Source: Balneolales bacterium (GTDB lineage: Bacteria; Bacteroidota; Rhodothermia; Balneolales; Balneolaceae). From it: a stretch of 12,260 bases of DNA. A model generated the notes under the pieces. That model saw nothing but the letters and a program-made list of their open reading frames with translations, made no database searches and was not told where the DNA came from. Location of the stretch: positions 1 to 12,260 of the forward strand of contig JAKSCW010000163.1 in the NCBI GenBank assembly GCA_022360375.1, read 5' to 3'. The position numbers and the translations under genes were made by a program. Numbering within the stretch: the stretch's first letter is position 1; each line of letters starts with the position of its first letter. This document shows positions 7,946 through 12,260 of this stretch, in pieces.

Positions 7946-7977
7946 ATCCTGATCCCGACTACTGTCGGGAGAAGGAT
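7946..7977. repeat. Intergenic stem-loop element (ATCCT...AGGAT with inner CCCGAC/GTCGGG)
   Basis: Nested inverted repeat: outer arms ATCCT (7946-7950) and AGGAT (7973-7977), inner arms CCCGAC (7954-7959) and GTCGGG (7964-7969) around TACT. It lies between convergent genes. From memory, intergenic elements with the same frame (GTCATCCTGA...GAAGGATCT) are common and dispersed in Bacteroidota-related genomes, so this is probably one copy of a dispersed family. It might also contribute to termination, although no T-run follows on either strand. Confidence 0.6.
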
Positions 7978-7990
7978 CTGCAATTTGACT

Positions 7991-8015
7991 GGTTCCGATG
8001 TGTTGCATCGGAACC
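7991..8015. repeat. Perfect 10-bp stem-loop, copy 1 of a REP-like family
   Basis: GGTTCCGATG (7991-8000) and CATCGGAACC (8006-8015) are exact reverse complements around a 5-nt loop TGTTG. The element ends 15 bp from the icd stop codon and lies downstream of the plus-strand operon, so it may serve as a bidirectional transcript end or stabiliser, though there is no T-tract. The same sequence family recurs at 9772-9817, upstream of icd, so it is a repeat and not merely a terminator. Confidence 0.75.
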
Positions 8016-8030
8016 TAATCACATCCTTAT

Positions 8031-9464
8031 TTACTGACCCTGACCTAACGAATACCCCCGAACTCCATCGAATTCGTACAGATTCTCCGTTTTAATTACA
8101 TCAATGCCAATCTCTAAGGCTTTAGACAATGCCTGCGGGATGCTTTCCTTTTTTGCAGGGTGTCCGTTTTCTACCTCAAACCGGCATCTCCAATGGTCTG
8201 TACAGAAAGTCTCTTCAAAACCTTCCGGCCAAACTTTCACGCCTCGATTGGTGATCATACTCAGCTTTATATCACTCTCAAGGTTCTTAAGCTGGTTTGC
8301 CAACTCATCCACTTTAGTACCGTCCCAGTCAACAAACACATCAACGCCCTTCAACACTTTAACAGATTTGGGTTTACGTTTATATGCCGGAAGATTTAGC
8401 TTAACATCTTTAGAAAACGTCTCGGACTTGATATGGTGAGGACGTTTTCCTAACCGCTCGATAACGGCATCGGCGAAAGCATCGGTGCCAACTTTTTGCT
8501 TACTGATTCCTTCTTTGTAAATATCTGCGGTATGAATTCCATCTTCTATGGTGCAAGCCCACGCGTTGATAATTTTTTCTGCGATATCTTGTTGCCCGAT
8601 ATGATTGAGCATCATAACTGCCCCCCGCAGTAACCCGGAAGGATTTGCAACATTCTGTCCGGCTATATCCGGAGCTGAACCGTGAATGGCTTCAAACATA
8701 GCGCAGCTTTCACCAATATTCGAAGAACCGGCTAGCCCCACTGAACCCGATATTTGCGCGGTAATATCAGAAACTACATCCCCATAAAGATTTGGCAATA
8801 CAACTACATCGAACATTTCCGGGGTATCGGCCAATCTTGCTGCTCCAATGTCGATGATCCAGGCATCTGACTCTAATTCCGGATACTCTTGTGCAATCTC
8901 TTTAAATACCTGATGAAAAAGTCCATCGGTATGCTTCATGATGTTATCTTTCACGAAACAACTCACCCTCTTCCTGCCGTAAAGTTTGGCATACTCGAAT
9001 GCGTAGCGGACAATTTTCTCACATCCCGGGCGGGTTATCAGTTTAAGGCACTGAACCACCTCGTCTGTTTGCTGGTGTTCGATCCCTGCATAAAGGTCTT
9101 CTTCATTTTCCCGGATAATTACCACATCCATGTGAGGGTGTTTTGTTTTTACAAAGGGATGAAAACTATTGCATGGTCTTACATTGGCATACAAACCTAA
9201 CGACTTTCGCATAGTTACATTCAGGCTTTTATACCCACCACCTTGTGGTGTGGTGATGGGAGCTTTCAGAAATACTTTATTTCTACGGATACTTTCCCAT
9301 GCATTTTTATCTATCCCACTTGAATTTCCGGACAAATACACCCGCTCCCCTACTTGTATCTCCTCCCATTCAATTCGTGCCTTAGCGGCTTCCAAAATTT
9401 TTATGGTGGCGTCCATAATCTCCGGACCTATACCGTCTCCTTTGGCGATAGTAATTTTTTTCAT
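8031..9464 (-). CDS. icd: Isocitrate dehydrogenase (Thermus/Rickettsia-type, C-terminally extended)
   Basis: Oxidative decarboxylation of isocitrate to 2-oxoglutarate in the TCA cycle; 477 residues. The first ~345 form the isocitrate/isopropylmalate dehydrogenase fold: GDGIGPEI (9-16), substrate site SLNVTMRKSLGLYANVRP (80-97), Arg118 and Tyr125 (REN...DLYAG), Lys172 (VKDN), metal ligands Asp229/Asp233 (YGDVVSD), and the coenzyme loop HGSAPDIAGQNVANPSG (261-277). The ~130-residue C-terminal extension distinguishes the Thermus/Rickettsia-type IDH from the E. coli enzyme and from the shorter isopropylmalate dehydrogenase. Asp266-Ile267 replaces the Lys-Tyr pair of NADP-dependent IDHs, which suggests NAD+ use. 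The ATG at 9464 has AAGGAG just 2 nt upstream, a strong but close SD. Apparently monocistronic and convergent with the GNAT operon. Confidence 0.93.
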   Translation of the reverse strand: MKKITIAKGDGIGPEIMDATIKILEAAKARIEWEEIQVGERVYLSGNSSGIDKNAWESIRRNKVFLKAPITTPQGGGYKSLNVTMRKSLGLYANVRPCNSFHPFVKTKHPHMDVVIIRENEEDLYAGIEHQQTDEVVQCLKLITRPGCEKIVRYAFEYAKLYGRKRVSCFVKDNIMKHTDGLFHQVFKEIAQEYPELESDAWIIDIGAARLADTPEMFDVVVLPNLYGDVVSDITAQISGSVGLAGSSNIGESCAMFEAIHGSAPDIAGQNVANPSGLLRGAVMMLNHIGQQDIAEKIINAWACTIEDGIHTADIYKEGISKQKVGTDAFADAVIERLGKRPHHIKSETFSKDVKLNLPAYKRKPKSVKVLKGVDVFVDWDGTKVDELANQLKNLESDIKLSMITNRGVKVWPEGFEETFCTDHWRCRFEVENGHPAKKESIPQALSKALEIGIDVIKTENLYEFDGVRGYSLGQGQ

Positions 9465-9577
9465 GACTCCTTGTAGTTTGATTCATGCTAAAAATCCGGA
9501 CTTTTTTATTCAAGTTTTATCTGTTCTTTAGATTAAACCCATTAATTTCATTTATTAATTATGATAAACGACTAAAA

Positions 9578-9601
9578 TACTATTACTTGAAAGTATTAGT
9601 A
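9578..9601. promoter_or_regulatory. 24-bp imperfect palindrome upstream of icd
   Basis: TACTA-t-TACTT-ga-AAGTA-t-TAGTA: the two 11-nt arms are reverse complements except for one T/T mismatch, around a 2-nt centre. Similar CTAAAATACT (9572-9581) and CTAAATACTT (9603-9612) strings flank it, so ATACT-like sites are clustered here. It lies 114 bp upstream of the icd start. It could be a repressor or activator site, or a hairpin in a leader; the sequence alone does not decide. Confidence 0.4.
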
Positions 9602-9771
9602 GCTAAATACTTTAAACAATTTTTTTCAATTGGGCGATGAACTCCTATTAAGGAGGCTATAAATGTGCTTGCTTATTCCTATGCACCAACGAAGTTTGTA
9701 AAAAAACCTGCCTGTAACACCGAGGTGATGTAAGGAAAGTTATAACGGTAAATTATCGTGCTTTTTACCCT

Positions 9772-9817
9772 GGTTCCGATGCTCCGCGTCGGAACCCTCC
9801 AACGCAGAGCATTGGAG
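9772..9817. repeat. REP-like doublet: copies 2 and 3 of the GGTTCCGATG stem-loop family
   Basis: Two abutting hairpins. 9772-9796 is GGTTCCGATG-CTCCG-CGTCGGAACC, with a 10-bp stem (one G-T pair) and 5-nt loop, the same length and arms as copy 1 at 7991-8015. 9797-9817 is CTCCAACG-CAGAG-CATTGGAG, an 8-bp stem with one mismatch. Its reverse complement reads CCAATGCTCTGCGTTGG and aligns to the core of the first (CCGATGCTCCGCGTCGG). The second unit is therefore an inverted, diverged copy. Head-to-head pairing of REP units is typical of BIME-like elements. It lies about 66 bp past the carboxyltransferase stop. Confidence 0.75.
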
Positions 9818-9882
9818 CGAGATTCAACTCAATTAAGATTATCCCAATACCGCTTTGCAGGATCAGAATAACTAAAACACAA

Positions 9883-11433
9883 TTACAAAGGCAGGTTATC
9901 GTGCTTTTTCTTGGGTACTGTATCCACTTTATGCTGGCACACTTCCATTGCCTTAATCAGCTTGTCGCGTGTCTCGGATGGTAAAATCACATCGTCAATA
10001 AACCCACGAGCTGCTGCTTTATAAGGATGTGCAAATTCCTCGGCATATTGAGCTTCCAGTTCGGTCTGTTTAGCGGCCGGGTCGTCTGCTGCTCCAATTT
10101 CCCGCCGGAAGATAATTTCAACCGCTCCCTTTGTTCCCATCACAGCAATCTCTGCCGTTGGCCACGCCACGTTGTAGTCGGCACGAATATGTTTGGAATT
10201 CATCACATCATAGGCCCCACCATACGCTTTTCGGGTAATCACCGTCATTTTTGGAACGGTTGCTTCACAGAATGCATACAATAGTTTTGCTCCATGCTTG
10301 ATAATTCCACCCCATTCCTGGTCGGTTCCCGGCAGGAATCCAGGAACATCCTCAAATACTACTAATGGAATGTTAAAAGCATCACAGAACCGAACAAACC
10401 TGGCTCCTTTTAACGAGGAACGAATGCCCAGAACTCCAGCTAAAGAAAGAGGTTGATTGGCAACAATTCCTACGCTTCTTCCTCCTAAACGGGCAAACCC
10501 AACAATAATGTTTTCTGCATAATCCTTATGTACTTCGTAGAAACTATCCGCATCCACAATCCCTTCAATCACTTCTTTCATGTCATAGGGTTTGTTTGGG
10601 TTCAGCGGCACAATATCCTCCAGTGCTTTGGCCTTAGCCGAATCCGGATCTTTGGATGGAATCATTGGCACTTTTTCTTCACAATTTTGAGGGATATAAC
10701 TCATCAGTTTTCGAATTTCCTGAAGGCAAACAGCATCATTTGGAGTAGAAAAATGCGCCACACCAGACTTTGTATTATGGGTTGCCGCACCACCTAATTC
10801 TTCAGAAGTCACTTCTTCGTGTGTAACCGTTTTTACTACGTTTGGACCGGTAACAAACATATAACTGGTATTTTCTACCATATAAATAAAATCGGTAAGT
10901 GCCGGGCTGTATACTGCTCCACCTGCGCAGGGCCCCATAATGGCCGAGATTTGTGGAATCACTCCCGAAGCCATACTGTTCCGCCAGAATACCTCAGCAT
11001 AACCGCCAAGCGAGGAAACCCCTTCCTGAATTCGTGCTCCGCCAGAGTCGTTCAAGCCAATAACCGGAATACCATTCTTCATAGCCAAATCCATGATTTT
11101 GCACATTTTTTCGGCAAATGTCTCAGAAAGTGATCCTCCAAAAATGGTGAAATCCTGGCTGAATACGTATACAGGACGGCCATTTATTTTCCCGTACCCC
11201 GTAATAATTCCGTCCCCGAGAAATTTCTGTTGGTCCAGCCCGAAAGCTGAACTACGATGAGTTACAAAAGCATCAATTTCTTCAAATGTACCTTTATCAA
11301 GTAGCAGGTTTACACGCTCGCGAGCAGTAAGTTTTCCCTTATTATGTTGTTTAGCGATTCGGGCTTCTCCTCCACCCTTTAAAACTTCTTCACGAAGTGC
11401 CTTCAATCGTTCAACTTTAGCATTTGTTTCCAT
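9883..11433 (-). CDS. Acyl-CoA carboxylase carboxyltransferase subunit (propionyl/methylmalonyl-CoA type)
   Basis: Transfers carboxyl from carboxybiotin to an acyl-CoA, or the reverse in a Na+-pumping methylmalonyl-CoA decarboxylase. From ATG 11433 the protein has 516 residues, normal for PccB/MmdA. The two crotonase-like halves carry the expected oxyanion loops: SGGARIQEG and GPCAGGAVYSPA in the N half, and VPGFLPGTDQEWGGIIKHGA and KAYGGAYDVM in the C half. The Asp in AYGGAYDVM matches, from memory, the Asp of Streptomyces PccB that favours propionyl-CoA, so propionyl-CoA is the best guess. An in-frame ATG at 11457 would overlap the upstream gene and has no SD. The ATG at 11433 has AAGGAA (11438-11443) four bases upstream and a 13-bp gap from the preceding stop, so it is preferred. 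Biotin carboxylase and carrier subunits are not in the window. Confidence 0.92.
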   Translation of the reverse strand: METNAKVERLKALREEVLKGGGEARIAKQHNKGKLTARERVNLLLDKGTFEEIDAFVTHRSSAFGLDQQKFLGDGIITGYGKINGRPVYVFSQDFTIFGGSLSETFAEKMCKIMDLAMKNGIPVIGLNDSGGARIQEGVSSLGGYAEVFWRNSMASGVIPQISAIMGPCAGGAVYSPALTDFIYMVENTSYMFVTGPNVVKTVTHEEVTSEELGGAATHNTKSGVAHFSTPNDAVCLQEIRKLMSYIPQNCEEKVPMIPSKDPDSAKAKALEDIVPLNPNKPYDMKEVIEGIVDADSFYEVHKDYAENIIVGFARLGGRSVGIVANQPLSLAGVLGIRSSLKGARFVRFCDAFNIPLVVFEDVPGFLPGTDQEWGGIIKHGAKLLYAFCEATVPKMTVITRKAYGGAYDVMNSKHIRADYNVAWPTAEIAVMGTKGAVEIIFRREIGAADDPAAKQTELEAQYAEEFAHPYKAAARGFIDDVILPSETRDKLIKAMEVCQHKVDTVPKKKHDNLPL

Positions 11434-11437
11434 TTTA

Positions 11438-11443
11438 TTCCTT
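11438..11443 (-). promoter_or_regulatory. Shine-Dalgarno sequence deciding the carboxyltransferase start
   Basis: Minus-strand AAGGAA followed by TAAA and ATG (11433). The alternative ATG at 11457 has no purine-rich sequence at the right distance. This places the start downstream of the preceding gene's stop (11447-11449) rather than overlapping it. Confidence 0.7.
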
Positions 11444-11446
11444 GTA

Positions 11447-12260
11447 TTAACGCTCATTGAAATAACGATGCATTCGATCGGTGAAATCGACTGTTGCCCC
11501 TGAAAAGAGGTCTACATCGTTTTTGGTAAAAATCTCATTCTTAATAAAATCTGAAGCATCCTTCCAAACATTGAACCCACTTAGTGTGTGCAAAGCAGCC
11601 TTGTATTGATCCTCTGAATTTTGAAATATCACACTCAGGAACTCAGATCTTCGGTCACTCAACATTTCATCGAGTTCCTTTACAATAGGATTATCAGGTT
11701 CCGGAGGAGTGGTGTCTTCCTCAAATACATTTTCAAAATCGATTTCACCAGAAACCTCTTCGTGCTGCACTGGTTCTGGTTCAAGGTCAGGTTCGGGTTC
11801 GTTTTCTTCAGGCTGGCTATGTCCCATCATTGTTTCCATCTGCTCAGCATTTAGAAACTTTGCCCACATAGGTTTGCTTTCGGGGTCGTCTTCTTCAATT
11901 GATGACTCGTCAACTACTTTTTCAACTGCAGGCTGTTTTTCTTCAGTTACGTCTTCCTCAAAAACATCTGAGAAATCCTGAATCTCGGTATTTTGACTGT
12001 CTTCCTCGCCAGTAACTGAAGAGAAAGAGTCTTTTGCCTGGTCCAGAATAGAGATCAGGTTTTCACGAAACTCCTTGATGTCTTCCTGGTTTTCTCCTTT
12101 TTGTTTTTTGATGCTCTCAGCGATTTCTTCTGTTGTCTCAGAAGTGGCGGATTCACGGGAATCAGAATCACCCTGAAATAATTCATTCAGTGAAGCAACC
12201 TGCTCATGCTCGTGGACCTCAATCACTCCATCACTCGCTATTTCTTCTAACAACTCTGCC
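11447..12260 (-). CDS. Uncharacterised acidic protein with repeated LNELF/DVFEED motifs, 5' end outside window
   Basis: The frame is open from the right window edge to TAA at 11447-11449. The first possible in-window start is TTG 12253, but GAG and GCA codons precede it without a stop, so the gene very probably begins outside. At least 268 residues are visible. Numbering from the TTG, residues 1-190 are strongly acidic and low in hydrophobics, with EPEPDLEPEP-like runs, and are probably disordered. Within this, a short motif recurs three times: LNELFQGD (22-29), FSDVFEED (94-101) and FENVFEED (173-180). Residues ~190-268 look like a folded helical domain rich in aromatics (FLSVIFQNSEDQYKAALHTL, 205-224; VDFTDRMHRYF, 255-265). 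It resembles, from memory and with low certainty, uncharacterised Bacteroidota proteins with SLNDxF motifs and a similar C-terminal domain. No signal peptide or membrane segment is visible. It ends 13 bp before the carboxyltransferase start, so co-transcription is likely. Confidence 0.8.
   Translation of the reverse strand, partial: AELLEEIASDGVIEVHEHEQVASLNELFQGDSDSRESATSETTEEIAESIKKQKGENQEDIKEFRENLISILDQAKDSFSSVTGEEDSQNTEIQDFSDVFEEDVTEEKQPAVEKVVDESSIEEDDPESKPMWAKFLNAEQMETMMGHSQPEENEPEPDLEPEPVQHEEVSGEIDFENVFEEDTTPPEPDNPIVKELDEMLSDRRSEFLSVIFQNSEDQYKAALHTLSGFNVWKDASDFIKNEIFTKNDVDLFSGATVDFTDRMHRYFNER

Larger units (their letters stand above)
9465..9882. other. 418-bp intergenic region between carboxyltransferase and icd
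   Basis: No long coding frame with gene-like character is seen on either strand. The region holds the presumed icd leader (AT-rich, 9465-9577), an imperfect 24-bp palindrome at 9578-9601, a TTGAAA/TTTAAA promoter-like pair on the plus strand (9587-9592 and 9611-9616), a 12-codon ORF with a perfect SD (9663-9701), a 7-A run at 9700-9706 (a T-run for the minus-strand transcript leaving the carboxyltransferase gene), and the stem-loop doublet at 9772-9817. Confidence 0.7.

Noticed and set aside
7928..8030. Classical intrinsic terminator between the GNAT operon and icd
   Set aside because: Stem-loops are present, but neither strand shows a T-run after a stem, and the hairpin at 7991-8015 recurs elsewhere as a repeat. 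A termination role is possible but not shown.
9663..9882. Riboswitch or structured ncRNA in the gap upstream of icd
   Set aside because: The only strong secondary structures are the REP-like hairpins and short inverted repeats. I could not match any known riboswitch core, and the riboswitch-like spot (the SD hairpin) is on the strand opposite to icd.
11434..11457. ATG at 11457 as the carboxyltransferase start
   Set aside because: It would overlap the preceding gene and has no SD, whereas ATG 11433 has AAGGAA at close spacing and gives a family-typical length.
1..12260. Mobile element, prophage, toxin-antitoxin or CRISPR content
   Set aside because: No transposase, integrase, phage gene or regular repeat-spacer array was found. 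The long genes are all metabolic apart from one acidic hypothetical protein, and the repeats seen are short stem-loops only.

Overview
This 12.26 kb window is a compact bacterial chromosome segment with moderate, slightly AT-rich base composition. Genes are close-packed and several have clear Shine-Dalgarno sequences. The gene set (a FadN-type fused beta-oxidation enzyme, a Thermus/Rickettsia-type isocitrate dehydrogenase, and an acidic protein with repeated LNELF-like motifs) and the short intergenic stem-loop repeats suggest a marine or halophilic member of the Bacteroidota/Balneolota/Rhodothermota group. That placement is inference; no rRNA or other taxonomic marker is present. I see no phage, CRISPR, insertion sequence, tRNA or rRNA.

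Layout. (1) Positions 1-5309, minus strand: a fatty-acid degradation operon transcribed fadD-like acyl-CoA ligase, then 3-hydroxyacyl-CoA dehydrogenase/enoyl-CoA hydratase (fadN type), then thiolase (fadA type), which runs off the left edge a few residues short of its C-terminus. (2) Positions 5310-5408: a short divergent promoter region with a perfect hyphenated palindrome, a good operator candidate. (3) Positions 5409-7927, plus strand: a tight operon of a MenI/EntH-like hotdog acyl-CoA thioesterase, a group II PLP-dependent decarboxylase, a GNAT acetyltransferase (4-nt overlap) and a 49-codon ORF (again a 4-nt overlap) with no recognised function. (4) Positions 7928-8030: a convergent intergenic region with two different stem-loop elements. 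(5) Positions 8031-9464, minus: isocitrate dehydrogenase whose coenzyme signature looks NAD-type. (6) Positions 9465-9882: a 418-bp gap holding a 24-bp imperfect palindrome, an SD-led mini-ORF, and a doublet of the same stem-loop family seen at 7991-8015. (7) Positions 9883-12260, minus: a propionyl/methylmalonyl-CoA-type carboxyltransferase preceded by a partial acidic, mostly disordered protein.

Together the minus-strand enzymes fit a fatty-acid-to-TCA theme: activation of fatty acids, beta-oxidation to acetyl-CoA, carboxylation of propionyl-CoA (from odd chains or branched amino acids), and oxidation of isocitrate. The plus-strand operon may make and then acylate an amine; its substrate cannot be read from the sequence. 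No striking new defence or mobile system is visible. The most interesting leads are the small coupled ORF, the intergenic repeat family flanking icd, the palindromes, and the three-fold motif repeat in the acidic protein.
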